Shown: positions 11,666-28,100 of the stretch, in pieces
Position numbering within the stretch: the stretch's first letter is position 1
Layout of the letters: each line of letters starts with the position of its first letter
NCBI RefSeq assembly: GCF_003171515.1
Contig: NC_089396.1
Coordinates: 1,798,001 to 1,862,000, forward strand
Source of the DNA: Pyrenophora tritici-repentis
Taxonomy: Eukaryota; Ascomycota; Dothideomycetes; Pleosporales; Pleosporaceae
Reading direction: 5' to 3'
DNA length: 64,000 nt
The notes under the pieces: model-generated
Told to the model about the DNA's origin: nothing
Seen by the model: the letters and a program-made list of their open reading frames with translations, nothing else
The model's database searches: none
Translations under genes and position numbers: made by a program

Positions 11666-12724
11666 ATGGAGGAGCAGGCTAGCGACGCTACTGCGGCGGA
11701 AAGCCTCTACAACAAAGCTAAAGCCTCACGTTTCCACTTCAAATCCGGTTCTAAGCGTCGCTCAAGACGTCATGACAGCAAGAACAAAGACGAAGGAGCC
11801 GATGATGAGTTGCCGAGGAAACGCCGAATACACAAAGACGACGATGAAGAACGAGACCACCGAGATTCGAGGCGTAAGCATAAGCACAAACATCGCACGT
11901 CGCGAGACGAACGGCATCCCACATCTACAAGAGATGGCGCCTACTACGACCCGGATTACCGTCATCGCGAATCACTATATGATAACCTGGAGGAATCGAG
12001 GGCGCGCTCCCCAGGTGCTGCGCCCGAGGAGGCCTTCCGTGAGTCACTGTTCGATGCGCTTGCCGACGATGAAGGTGCCGCATATTGGGAAGGCGTATAT
12101 GGTCAGCCAGTCCACATATACCCCATGGAAAAACCCGGACCAGATGGCAAGCTAGAGCGCATGACCGAAGAGGAGTATGCAGACTATGTGCGCAACAAGA
12201 TGTGGGAGAAAAGCCATCAGCATATTGTCGAAGAGCGTGAGGCCAGAGAGCGCGCGCGCCAAAAGCAGAAGGCGCAACGCAGCCAGCTCGACGAAGAACT
12301 TGAGCGTGAGGAAGCAGAAAGGGAGGACATACGGCGGCGTATGGAAGAGAGTCTCCGCCGGGGCGAAAAGCGTAAAAAGGCTAGGGAGGCAGAAGCAGCC
12401 TGGGACCACTACACAGCCAAGTGGGACAGTCTAAAGGACGCTCATCCATCAGGAGATCAGGCTGAAGCACAGGTTCTTGATCTAATCCCATGGCCCGTTT
12501 TGTCGGGCAAGGCAAAGCATGTGTCCAAGGAAGAAATCGAACACTTCTTGCGTAGCTCCGGGGCGTGGCGGAAAGACCCAGTCGGGCTGCTAAAGGCTGA
12601 GCGTGTACGCTGGCATCCGGACAAGATGCAACAGCGCTTTGGACAGCACATTAATACTGATACGATGAAATCGGTCACAGCAGTTTTCCAGGTCATCGAC
12701 CAGTTGTGGAATGACCGACGTTGA
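11666..12724 (+). CDS. NF-kappa-B inhibitor-like protein 1 (NFKBIL1)-like, J-domain-like C terminus
   Basis: An intronless 352-aa protein. Residues 25-85 are an Arg/Lys/His-rich basic region (RRKHKHKHR), residues 115-150 contain FRESLFDALADDEGAAYWEG, residues 190-255 are a strongly charged coiled coil, and the C terminus (LLKAERVRWHPDKMQQRFG, then VFQVIDQLWNDRR) matches the conserved end of NFKBIL1, which resembles a degenerate J domain with HPDK. Despite the name, animal NFKBIL1 is linked to mRNA processing; ankyrin repeats are not visible here, as in other fungal members. Cellular role is inferred. The ATG at 11666 has a good context (CACCATGG). Confidence 0.8.
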   Translation: MEEQASDATAAESLYNKAKASRFHFKSGSKRRSRRHDSKNKDEGADDELPRKRRIHKDDDEERDHRDSRRKHKHKHRTSRDERHPTSTRDGAYYDPDYRHRESLYDNLEESRARSPGAAPEEAFRESLFDALADDEGAAYWEGVYGQPVHIYPMEKPGPDGKLERMTEEEYADYVRNKMWEKSHQHIVEEREARERARQKQKAQRSQLDEELEREEAEREDIRRRMEESLRRGEKRKKAREAEAAWDHYTAKWDSLKDAHPSGDQAEAQVLDLIPWPVLSGKAKHVSKEEIEHFLRSSGAWRKDPVGLLKAERVRWHPDKMQQRFGQHINTDTMKSVTAVFQVIDQLWNDRR

Positions 12725-14590
<1,866 letters not shown>

Positions 14591-15176
14591 ATAGCTCCCT
14601 TGACGCTGAAATCCCCGCTGGCTACCTGAAAGCCTTATAAAGGCTTGAATTCTTGTACATACACATATCTTGACTTGGTCAAGTACATATGCAATACAAC
14701 TTGCGCACCACTATGTTTCTACTGTAGCTAGCACAAGTGAATGTTTTCTGTGATGGACCCATGAATTGATGTTCATGAGAGTTTTGAGGAAGGTGTGACC
14801 CAGGGCGGAGTACAAGCATCGGCTCTCGGCACTTTATGGTTCCGATCCTACCTAGACACTCACTGCCGGGTGTTTTGACTTCTTTCTCACACTCTTGACT
14901 TATACTGTAAGATGCCCAGCATCAAACCCCTGTAGGAGCAGTGTGACTCGATTCCACGATGGGGACTTTCCCCTCGGGATATGCATCATTGCTTGCGCGT
15001 CTAGGCGAATGATGCGTCTTCCTGCATATTAGGCAGGCGCTTATGAGGCGAACGTGCGGATAATCATGTGGGCGGCGTTCAGCCTCACTACATAAGCTTA
15101 CAAGATCATCAAGCGGCATCGCTTTCTTACTCTACCAACCACATCCTCAAGGCAGAAAGATCCAATCGCACGAACT
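14591..15176. other. Intergenic region, 0.6 kb
   Basis: 3' region of the xylanase and promoter of the next gene. Nothing recognisable beyond that. Confidence 0.5.
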
Positions 15177-17095
15177 ATGGCATGCGGCGGGAACCTCATC
15201 TGCGACGCCCAAAACATTACCGTTCAAGCAAATCCAGACATTGCAGGCTATGGTGTACGCAGCCTTCCCATCTTATGCAGTACACGTTGCCTCATTTTCG
15301 GCGTTTACAAACTAACACCATGGTTCCTGGCAGGTCCTCATCTCATTCATATTGTCAGCCTTTCTGACGATCAGCGCCGTGATATTCGCATACTTTTCTG
15401 ATTCTATGGCTGAAAGCTACATAACCGATACGGACACCTGGCTGATTCATGGCTTCCAAAATGCTCTTTGGAAACTACTGGCCAAGCAGCCTTTCCGCTT
15501 CATTCTAGCAAAAATTCGAAGGAGAAATAACACACGACAAAAGTTGAATCGTAAACAGCGCGAAGAAGCGCTCAATAGTTTCATACTCTCCCTGAGCGAT
15601 CAACAGCTTGCCACTGGGCTGGCCATACTCATTGCAGCTGTCACAAATCAATGTACGCTGACACCTCCCGATTTCCGAGTTGCGTTCGCACTGGCTTGGT
15701 TCTCAACAACTACGCATCTGGCAACGCTGGATAGTCTACGTCAATACTTTGTACAACATGCGATGCTAAGAAACGTCCGAATAATCGGAATGCTTGCCTT
15801 TATGGCCCTTTTCCTGTACAGCTTCCTTGTCGTACTTCTTATGGAGAACAGTCCTGATAGTCTTGTCCCCGTCCAATGCCATGTCCAAGGCTCGGTCAAA
15901 TTATACAGCGACGAAGAGATTACACTTTCCAAGTACTTTGTGCCTTGGGTTATGACGGTACTGTTTCTCATATTTGAGTACAAGGCTGCACTTCTCAGAA
16001 CATACGATTATGGCGATCAAGACTTGATTGGTTTGGGTGCTTTATCGAAGAATGTACTTGCGCTTTGGAGCCGCTGGAGACATCCCAAAAACTTACATCT
16101 ACCTCATATGTCGACCAAGGAATGGCGCTACGTCCAAAACGAGTTCGCGCTAGAGCTTTTTGCTGCCCAACGCCGGGGACTGCTGGAGGGTGTAATGCAA
16201 GTCCCAGCCAACACCAAGCACTGGCGTAGGCTTAACAAGACCTACCAATATGCAGAGCATAGACACTGGCAATCTTTGCTTCCACTCGCTTTTCCAATGA
16301 TATTCATGATGGTCTACGGGTTTGTACAGATGTTGATGTTCCGCCTGGAACTCGGGGAAATTAATGGTATCGAGTTTGACTCGTCAATGGGGTTTGGTCA
16401 AATCATCCCGTTGATTCTTCTCGCCCTACCATTTCTCGCAGCAGCAGAGCTATATAGCGGTGAGTATTGAAACAACCGCATTGTATTCCACTCGCTGATC
16501 TAAGCTAGAGTCCAAAACTGTACCGCTCCAAACAAAACCGCTTGAATTCAGCTCGGCAGCCACCGGCGAATCAACTTCAGCTATTGAATTCACGGCCATG
16601 AATCGAACACTCACGTTGCCCATGACCTCGTCTGCAGACAGTGGTGACTCTGAGCTGGTGCAGCTAGAGCAAAACGCTCTCGAATACGCCGCTCAACTCG
16701 CAGACATACAACGATACTTCTACGCCGACACCAAGTGTATACAAAGACTGCAGGTCGCAGCCAAAACCGAACAAGAAGTCAAGGAAACCCTGAAAAAGAA
16801 GGCGGCTCTTCTGAAAGCGACGATTGAGTACCGTGCGTCGGAACAACACATGAAAGGCTTCTCATGGGTGATGACACTGATACTGTTTTCTCGAGTATCA
16901 GTTGCTGTCATTATGCCCACATTGATTAACTTGGGGAAGTATTCTTTCAGTGGGACCGCGGGTGGGTTTTGGATTCTAGCTCTTGGAGCTCACCGGTTTT
17001 ACACTTGGATCAAGAGGCTACGCTGCATCAAAGTTGAGAGGTATCTACGACTTTTGGAGGACTATCGCGCGAAGAAGATACCCACGGGCCTGTAA
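15177..17095 (+). CDS. Fungal multi-pass membrane protein, function unknown
   Basis: Three exons (15177-15254, 15334-16459, 16509-17095) join in frame to 596 aa. The N terminus has a short segment with two Cys ending in DIAGYG, a motif I recall from fungal plasma-membrane hypothetical proteins, followed at once by a hydrophobic helix (VLISFILSAFLTISAVIF). Further strongly hydrophobic segments lie near residues 115-130, 170-190 (MLAFMALFLYSFLVVLL), 225-240, 340-360 and 375-395, and two more near the C terminus (about 510-550). A soluble segment near residues 420-500 carries a predicted coiled coil (TEQEVKETLKKKAALLK). No catalytic motif is seen. Membrane location is supported; function is not known. 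Confidence 0.72.
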
Positions 17096-17399
17096 TACGC
17101 TCAATAAATACCATCAATTCGCAATTTTCCTTATCATGTTCAGATATCGACCCTGGACGGATACCCCTAGTCTCCTCAACAAAACCAACGATACGACCGC
17201 CAACTCCAACCACGATCGATCCTACATTTCATATCTGCCGCAAATGGCCGACTAGCGCTGCGTAATCATAAGAGATACGGCGGGAGACAACCCCAGAGCC
17301 AAAGAATCTCACGCCATGATCTCGAGGAGCAACTTGGCCGCGCTCAACATGCCCAACACTAGCAGCGTCACCACCCACTACAGTGGATACTTGCACACC
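17096..17399. other. Convergent 3' intergenic region
   Basis: About 300 bp between the ends of two convergent genes. No gene seen. Confidence 0.5.
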
Positions 17400-18954
<1,555 letters not shown>

Positions 18955-19970
18955 GACGACTCACAACTGGTGGTTGGCGGCAAAGTCACGATACCTCACC
19001 TCGGTTGTGAATGAACCGACTTGTGCTGTGAAAGTAGGGCGCTTTGGCGAGATGAGGTTGGAAAGTAGCCCGTCATGCCCAATCGAGTGCTAGGCAGTCA
19101 ACATGCGGTAGGCGGTCAACGGCTCTCGGATGTTACCATCCTGGCAGAATGTTTACGAGGGTCACATGGTGGACGAGCTTCACAGACCTAGGCCTAATGG
19201 GCTTACGACGGCGGTAACAAAGTGATCACGGGGTGGATGGGAGTGGAGACATCGTGAGTTTTATGCCATGCTTCGAATTTGCTGCTAGTATATAGGGGTG
19301 GTACATGTCCTCCGAACGTCTACCTTTCTCTCTCTCTCTCTCCGCAACGAAAACCGATACCCGTCCAAACCGCCCATACAAACAAAGACTACACAAGATG
19401 ATACGCACACGACAGTCGATACAATTTGGAGACACTTGCAACGGCAACATTCTCGCATTCTCTGCCCGTCGGACCGCCTATATACGAGGAATGGATCAAC
19501 CTGTCCTCCCGATAACAAGAAAACGCTTCAAAATGCAGAACAAACCAAGCTTTTTACGAACCCACGGGTCAGAAGCGACCGTCAATAAACGCCAGACCCA
19601 GAGTGGAGTCGCTCATTGAGCATTACAACCAGTCCCTGGTGAGAGAAAAGATAAGGAAAGGATAAAAATGTAGAGGAACACCATGATGAGACCCAAAATG
19701 CGCCGATGGAAAAAGACATGCAAGAAGCCAACGTGGAAATGCAGCAAGGAAGCCATGCGGATTATGCTGACAGAACGACCGTCTCGAGTAAGACGTCGTG
19801 AGGAACGCTGATCGCTGGCTCACAACGACGTTCGTACCGTGGTGAAGAGAATTCGTGAGCGTGCCCGCTCCACTCGTCCGATCAGTTAGGTCGTAAGCGT
19901 ACTTCGTGTCCAAAGAGATTCGTTACGCGGGGAAGGTAACCCCGTGGTTTGTAGGTAGAGGAGCGACGTC
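18955..19970. other. Intergenic region, 1.0 kb
   Basis: Upstream of the EBP-like gene and downstream of the CBM21 gene. A short TC microsatellite lies at about 19326-19342. No gene recognised. Confidence 0.5.
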
Positions 19971-22197
19971 CTAAACGCAAGCCTGAGGTGTCTGGCTGCG
20001 CTCGTTGAAGACGCCACCTGGCGCAGAGTAACCGTATTGGTACTGAGATCCATAGTGGTCCTCAGCAGAGTAGCCGGTCATAGGGCCGGGTGAGTGAGGT
20101 GAGTAAGGTGGGTAAGTGACAGAGTCGTTGGCACCGTCAACCATGAGAGGCATGGCGGGCGATGCTGGACTGCTGGTTGTGGAAGACTGATTGCTGCCGG
20201 TGTTGAATGCGTAATCGGTGGCTCCGTCTGCGTGAAAGGGCTTGGTGGCAGGTGTGGTGACACTCGGAGAGGATTTACCAGTAGGTGTGCCAAACTGCAT
20301 TCGAGTCAGTTTTCGTCTAGGCTAAACTACCTGGGTGGTGAGGCGGAGGTTGAGAACGTACAAAGCAGAACTTCTGGATCAATTCGTTGTACTCTGCTGA
20401 CTGGAGATCGGGCTTCTCAAGTGTCAGAGAGTCCGGTCGTGTTCCAGGAATCGGTGCAGTAGTAGCAGGCGCCTGGACTGCAGGAGCCGGACGATCAAAG
20501 TAACCATTGTTCATCTTGTCCTGTGTGTTCACCCTCAGTCCACTCTTGTCACCCAGTGCAGTTTGAGCAGTGGAAAGAGCAGCGGAGAGCGAAGCACCAA
20601 AGTCGTAGCGTGAAGCGAAAGCCTGGGTAACCTGCGAGTGAGGAGCCTGAGTTGGGTACAGACTACCGCGCTTGCTCCTTGGCTTCAGCTTGATAGCCGT
20701 GCTAGGTGGTTCAGGAATGACGGCACGGCCACTACCGAACTGGAACTTGGTCTCGAACTCGTGGCCAAAGTCATCATCGAAAGAGGCAGCGGGCATAGAG
20801 CGTGGGCGAGGAGCCAGGGGTGAGTGCCTGCTGCGAGGAACGGCACCAAGGCTGGCAGTCGGACGCTTGCTCCTTTGCTGCTTAGCCTTCTTGGAGAAGT
20901 CGACTTGGTAGTTCATCGAGTTGTTGTTGTCCCAGTATTCCTGGCCATTGACCTGGTAACGCACACACAACAGTAGAGTCTTTGACTCCAAGTTGGCCAG
21001 GTCAGCCAACTTGATGTTGAAGTTGAAGCGGTCGTAGCCATCTTCCTTTTGCTTCTTGCGGACGTCCTGGTTGAACTCGGCAACTACTTCCGATGTGGTC
21101 TTCCAGTAGTCGAGTGTGAAGCGAGCCACGACAAGCTTGTGGAAGGACAGATTGGCGACAGCGATGTTGCCAACCAGTGTCTGATGGTCAGATGCAAGGA
21201 AGATGCGCTCAACACGAACAGGCGAAGTCTGACGCTCATAGGACTCGGAGGTAGGGAAGTTCATGAGTTTGATATCCCACTCCGGAGTCTTGGAGCGTGT
21301 GTCCTCGGCGAAGGGGTACTCGCTTTCACTATCGTAGGTCTCGACGGGCGATGAGCCTGCACTGACTGCAATAGGACGATCCACTTGGAGGAAGTGACGG
21401 ACCTGCTCAATCTCTTCGTTGAAGTGCACGGCCTTGGAGTAGGTCGGGGTGCCGGGCATGCTTGATGGGCGGCGGCGCGAAGGAGGGCGGAGAGCAGGCT
21501 TGACTAGCTCGCCCGACTTCTTCCGCAGCAGCGGCGGTTTCATCCGCAGCTCGTCGTCCTCGTTGTCACTGCCATCTGAAGAGCTGATGATGGGGTCGGT
21601 GTTGAGGGGATGGATCATGTGTTGGGACAATACTATCTCACTTGATGATCGTGAGTGTGCAATCTTGCGTGCCTCGGCGGAGAGCGAACGTGCCAGTGTC
21701 ACAGGTGGTTGTGGCCTCCGGTCGTTGACATTCTCCGTGGCCTCTCGTGATGGTGATGGCATCCTCTTGACGTCAATGTGTTGTAGTGCTTCTTGCAGTT
21801 CCCGAAGGTCGGCCATGCTACGGCCGCGCTCGTCGTCGTCCGAGGAGTCAGGAGGAGTTGTGATCGCACCTGATGGAATCAGAAGATTGTTCACAGGAGG
21901 AGGAGACGGGCGAAGGCTACCGTTGGAGGAAGGGCCATGCTGGCTAGCCTCAGTCTTGGTCACACTAGTCTTTGTTGAGTTGCCATTGGCAGCTGTGTTG
22001 TCCGACGTCTCAAACGATGGCGTACGCCGCGACTTTGCCAGATATGATGTGGATGAGACGGAGCGGGGCAGCGATGGGCGTCGCGAGGTCGCTGGTGAGC
22101 GGGGAGGCTGGTCGATGTAGGAATGATTCCGGCTTAGGGTAGGGCTGCTGGTCATGGAGGGGGCCGGCGACCTCTGGGAAGGGGGAGTGTAAGGCAT
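19971..22197 (-). CDS. CBM21 glycogen-targeting regulatory subunit of protein phosphatase 1 (Gac1/PPP1R3-like)
   Basis: This protein is expected to tether PP1 to glycogen and promote glycogen synthase activation. Exons 22197-20362 and 20294-19971 join in phase 0 to 719 aa. The first ~240 residues are Ser/Pro-rich and disordered. The PP1-docking RVxF motif is KAVHF at about residues 252-256. The CBM21 domain follows at about 325-435, with RVERIFLASDHQTLVGNIAV, FHKLVVARFTLDYWKTT and the carbohydrate-binding block ending CVRYQVNGQEYWDNN. The start at 22197 (MPYTPPSQRSPAPS) is chosen because the frame upstream offers no ATG before a stop. A GTAAGT donor at about 22437 on this strand hints at a 5'-UTR intron. 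The domain call is firm; the regulatory role is by family. Confidence 0.9.
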
Positions 22198-25100
22198 CCG
22201 GTCGGCTTCGAACAAGTCAAAGAAGCGGGTCGAATGGGTTGTGGTTGTGGAGGGGCCTTAGGGCGTAGGGTGCATTACAAGAATTACTATAACAAGTCTT
22301 TGGCTGTCAGCAAGAGCTCACGGGTGACAACGATGAATGCAGCAGTGAATGCCCCGTGCCACGTCGAGTGATGGTAGTAGCAAGCGGAAGGAAGAAGTGG
22401 CGGTGGAGTGGAAGTGTGGTGGTGGTGGTGGGTGGACTTACAGATATAGGTGAAGGAACGGCTTGCAAAGCTCGCTCGGGTGGGAAGCGGGTAGGAAAAG
22501 CGACTCTTGGGGTCACAGCTAGCGAAAGCTGCGATGACGTCGGGATTGACGGTCGACTCGATCTGGGAAGGGAGTCGAGAGGGTTTTGAGGCTTTCGAAG
22601 GACCGAAAGTTGTGGGTGGGTGGGTGTTGAGAGGGAGGCCGGTGCCTTCCGTTGTGTTGTTGACGGAGGCGGAGGCGGTGGTACGATGGGTCAGGGCACT
22701 CTGGGCAGGAAGCGTGGGCTCGGCTGCGAGTGCAAAGAGAAAGGCGGCAGGGTCGTGTGTCAAAGCAAAAATATGGTTGGAGAGAGCTGGCAGTCCTATT
22801 AAAAGGGTCTGGTGGCTACAATGGGCCCGAAAGTGTTGAAGAGGAGGGATGGGGAAGAGTGTTGAGGGCGGTAGCGCTGAAGAGCGTGCAGGGCCGCGAC
22901 TATTGGGGAGTCGTTGGACCGGGATGTGTAGCGAAATCGAGGCCTGGGCGCTCGGACTTGGGCAGGGGGCGTGAGCAGGGAGCTGCAGCACCACTGCAGA
23001 CGTGGGTTCGGCGCTCTAGCGCAGCCCCAACAGACCGGGGCCTTGACCAGGGATTTTCGCACAAGCACACAGCAACCGGTTCTGCTAGTTAGTCGGCCTA
23101 CTACTGCAGTGTGAGCCCGACGGGAGCGGAGACAGGCGGTGCGAGGGGGGGCGACAAGCAGTGTGTGTAGGAGCCGGCGGCGCAGCGAGAGACAAAGGTA
23201 CTTGGGACTACAGCCGCAACGCAATCGGCGGGCGTCGCAGTGGCGTCGGCGGGTTTAGCTACTACATGATGCTCTTTATCTCCCGCCCGCCAGCACGGCC
23301 ACAGCTCGAAACGGCTACATGGCACCCACACGCTATGGGTTGTATACCGGTACCAGTACTGTCTGCCATCTGCTTGTTTGGTGTCTGCTGTCTGCTGCAA
23401 CAGGCCGCGCGTGTCTTGCTAGACAGCCACGGCCAGATAGCAAGGCCGAGTCGTATGCAGCCGTGGGGGGGCGGCGGATATTGGCCATGGCATGCCAATG
23501 CCAATGCCAAACACTCCTGTTCGTAATTTGCCAGCCGTTGCAAGGCGGAAGCTGGCACCTGGTCTCAGACTCAGACTCAGACTCAGAAAGCAAGCTTGGA
23601 AGCAAGCAAACAAGCACGCAAGCACGCAAGCAACGCTCAAGCCAGGTGCAGGGCCCTTCTGTGACGGAATTGGCAATGCGTGCACGTGCCTGTGCCTACC
23701 CTCAAGGCTCAAGCGAGGTCCGTGTGATGTCATTGTTATCGCGCGAACCGTTCACTCTGCAAACGGCCATGTTTCCCGCCGTCTCAACAACAACCTGCAG
23801 AGCTTGTCGTCCAGAGTCGGTCGGTGTTGTAGTCACTGGCGCGGTACCTGGATCGTCGGAACGATAAGGGTGCGGCTTTTCACACTCCACCCGCCCTCCC
23901 ATGAATATTTCCTACCCTACCCCCCTCCTCGACGCTCAAGACAGCGAGATCGCCGGTACCGCCTGCCGCTTGCAAAAGGCGGTCGAGCAAAATGCCAATC
24001 AAATGTCGCACCACCCACAACAAGCTAGCCGAAAATCCTTGTCGCAGTTCTGTGGTCCCTGCTACAAGTGGCTGCTGTAACCGACCTCTCACCACCTTCA
24101 GTCCGAAATTCACGTCTCGTAGATATTCCCATGGCCGAAGCACTAATTACTACTGCAACCCGCATGTACCCCATCTTCGTCATCCGGAGAGCGGCGGGTC
24201 TTTGCTCAGGCCATGCAAAATACGCGTCGCAGACTGGCACTCGGCTGAATCGCATGGCTGACTGCCCCATTGTTTCTCACAATGTTCAAGGCTTCGAGGC
24301 CAGTCGTGGCCGCATGAGTCGTGCGCAATTGGTTGTGACCTGCACCGCCGCGAGGCTTGCTGCCTTCCCCGCATTCTCAACACCTGGCGGTCGAGCCTCG
24401 CATGCAGCTAAGAAAGTCTGCGACGATAGATACGAATCAGAATATACGCGTCGTGAATAAGGTGCCTCCTGGCAAACGTGCCTAGGCCTGGACACCTAAT
24501 CCGTACCACGGTTGCCGGCTTTGCGCGCGCCTACGCCTGGCCGTTGAACCTCTGCTTACGGCGAGCACAGTAGACGCGGCGCGCATCATGGCCGGCGCTG
24601 CAGTGGCTGAGAGGCAAAATTGTTTTTACGACCCCTAGATAGAGCTGGCATATTGCCGCCAAGTCCCCTACAACACTGCTACGCTGGATGATGCCGACAA
24701 TAGCTAAACCTTGGACCCAAGCAGGACATGAGAGTAAGCAAGCGGGTCGTTCCGTAATTTGGCAAGCAGCTTCACTGGCCGGCGGCATCTCGCTCTCATC
24801 AAGTATTCCATGCCTCTCGTAACGTTATCTTCACTATGGCAACAGGATTTTGACCATCTACTCGCTGAAACGTCCAAATGGTCCGGTCGCGACGTCTCAA
24901 GCCTGGCCAGACTCAGGCCCACCGGACGCGCTAGCCTCCTTGTCACCCAGCGCCCCGGCGTGCCCCACTTGGCGTCATGTCAGATTGCTGGTCTTGTCCG
25001 GCAGAAAGTCGCGCGCATCATCCAATCAAGCGTCATGGAAATGCCGCCAGCCTCACCGCCCGCCCGCACTGTGCCATGTTATCATCGATTCTCTCCACCA

Positions 25101-28100
25101 TGTCGATCCCCGCACACTCAACGAGTGGGGCTTTGGCCAACTCCCCAGGCCCGCTAATCTACTTTCCGGACACCGTCCGCACATCGCGAACATGGCCGAA
25201 GGCGGAGGACGAGAGTCAGGCTGTTGTAATGCCATTCTGGTCAGCTTCGCATCCGTCAAGTTCCTATGTATTAAATCAAATCCCATCCAAGGCCAGTATG
25301 CCTTGCAATTTCCCCTCCGTCTGCTTCTGCTGCCGGCCACGACGACGCTTCTCCTAGGCATGCGACGCCGCATGGGTATGGTTCCACATCCGGCCACTGG
25401 TCTACCTTTCAGGAGTGCGTCCTCGCCGTCACCCTGCTCCAATGTTTTTTCTTAATTAACGGGTCCGCTTGCCTGCTAAGCGGCCTGTCAGTCTATCGTA
25501 TGACCCGCCGTGATGGGGTCATGACAGTGGCATACGAAGAGAGTTTACAAAACTAATGACCGTCTCCGGCTGGACTACTTGGGTGCCAACCAAGACGCAT
25601 TCATTACGCCAAAATGACTGTGGCTGCAGCCCGGCACCTGGCCACATTTCACACCAGAAACGCGCTGTCTGCCGGCACTGCCAACTTTGGTCAGCCTCCA
25701 GCAAGATTCGCAAACAGCCACAATTCATACTCGCAATGGTCTGAGCGTCGTCCATCACGATGACTTGCTGCGGGTGGAATGTGGAATGTGGAATGACACG
25801 TACCTACTGTAATCTCAGGCATGCCACGGACCGCGAAATTAGAATCGCATCTCCACTCTCACGGGATTTTGTTGTAAAAGGCCGGTTCCAAGGCAAATCT
25901 CGATACGTGATGTCAGGCTCACTCTTTCTCCGATCACGCCTGCAGTAGAAATCGTACATCCCACTCTACCCGCTTGGCCCGCCTAAGAGTGCCGGCCTAT
26001 TGACGTCTGGGAGTCGCAAGCGCTTGTTCGTACGAGCCCTCACCGCCATTTCCCCCTCCATCATCACGCTCCCCACGATCGCTGTAGCCCATTGCGAGAC
26101 TCTTCACTACTCAAAATTGTTACAGATGTGGACACCGGTGACTCAAAGTCCACCAGGGCACGAGCCGTCGCATCCGCGCACTGTTTGGAGTCGGATTGGG
26201 AAATGGCCCCCAACCACAACCGTGCCCCACCCCACGTCCCAAGAGTTCGCGGGCCGAAAGCAGTAAGCCACGCGCCGAGAATATCCAGCAAAGGTCCGAT
26301 GTTGATCATGATCATCAACTTTGTTCGCACCTCACAAACTGGACCAGCACATTACGGCCTAGCACGATTTGTACAGATAGATGACATGGCGGCTCCCACG
26401 GCAAACAAGCTAAAACTGATGAGAACCGTCATTACTACCGTAATCCGACCCAACGCTAGGAAAAGCATCGTCGCGGAGAATTTGGTTCGGATATTGGTCT
26501 TCCAGACTTCCACCGCTGCCATGGCGCGAACGCGGTGCACGTGGCAGCGCCGTACGACTCGAGTAGCTGTCCATGCTCTGGTAGCCTACAAATGTTCCGA
26601 CGGCATTCTAATCGAGCACTAGGCCAATAAACATGTTCTAGTGTAATCTTCCGGTGTCCAAGCTGCCTCGACTCTCCATGGTTCTGTCAAATGTCGAATG
26701 TCGAACCGTACCAACAACAGAGTGTGACGGAGGGTGACGTCCAGACCACTTGGAATCGCTCAACTCAGCCCCAGAAGAAAAGACATATGCAGGGCACCAA
26801 GTCCACACCCTTATCTCAGCGCGCAGTAGTCTACCACCCACCTTCTCACCCCTTCTCCATGGGGTAGAAGATCCCCTGGGGGACAGGCGCCATCAAACAC
26901 TATTTTACCCTGTTGAACATGACGACTAATCATCATCACACCATCCGCCTTTGCTCAAGTTTTCAAGGCCCAGAGCCGAGTCTTGGACGCGCCGTCGCAC
27001 CGAGCGGCTGCGAATTTGTATCCAGCACTCTGCACGGTTCATGTTGTATAACTACGCTCTTTGGTGTTTGCGGATAAGGCGCACTCCTGATACTAATTCA
27101 CCGCAACATTACCAAGACTTGGAATCGCGGGGTAAATCTTGCACGCATATGAAGCCATATTGACCCTGTCTCCCCGCATTATTAGTGGCATGATCGATCT
27201 CATCAAGCATGTTGGCCGACGCATAGAAGAAGAAAGCATCCCGAGTGATAAGTGATACGAACGAACGCCTGGCAGCCGAGGCGCGCCTTGTCCCGGTGAT
27301 TGATAGCGGGTAGATCGGCATCTTACCTCACGTGAAGTATGACAGACTGTTCCAGCCTGGGTCTTACAATTTATTCATTATCCTATCTTTGCACCCTGCT
27401 CTTTCGCGAGCACCTTCTGTGTCTGTCTGTGCGGTTGGCTATCGGCGGCCAAGCCTACGCGCGCTACACCACCTTTCCAACATCAAACACACATGTGCCA
27501 TGATTCATCTCCATAACCCACAGTAATTTATCATGCGGTCAGGCCACTACATGCCAGGCTGAACGGTCGAGTTCGCGTGTAGAGCGTTGCATACACACAA
27601 CGTGTGCAGGCGTAATGCCTGCAGGAGCCGTCGGTTCGCACATGCAGGCTCGCTCTCAACAAAAGCACCCCGCTCCCAGTCGGCTGCCCTCCATACACCA
27701 GATGCGATGGGAAGTCTAAATCGGGTTGCCTAATCTGATAGACGGCTGCGTAACCCTTGTAGTGGCTGGTAGATGTGAAGGATTGCCATTGAGGCGTGAA
27801 CTGAAGGGTGGCATGGCCGGTGGTGGTCCCAAAGGTAGTGTGGAATGCGGGGTTGAAGTCTTGAGAGGCGGCTGACACTGGTGCAATCTCACCATTCTTT
27901 GTCAGCCGTTGTGAACATGTCAGCCATAACCAAAGTGTTATCATGTCGCCTCACTCATTACTAGGTACGCTGTGTCGGCACACGACATGCGATGGTTACT
28001 AATAATATCAACACATATAGCTAGTCATCAAACAGTACATTATGCACGTAGACGCCATCGGGTCATATCGTTGGGATGGCTTTGTTCACAAACACTCGTT

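Noticed and set aside
22287..22994. Minus-strand open frame of 235 codons upstream of the CBM21 gene
   Set aside because: Composition is Pro/Ser/His-rich and repetitive (runs of His and Pro), overlaps open frames on the other strand and shows no domain; better explained as leader or promoter DNA.
27531..27944. Minus-strand open frame of about 137 codons in the gene-poor stretch
   Set aside because: No signal peptide, domain or supporting splice structure; isolated frame with no recognised similarity.
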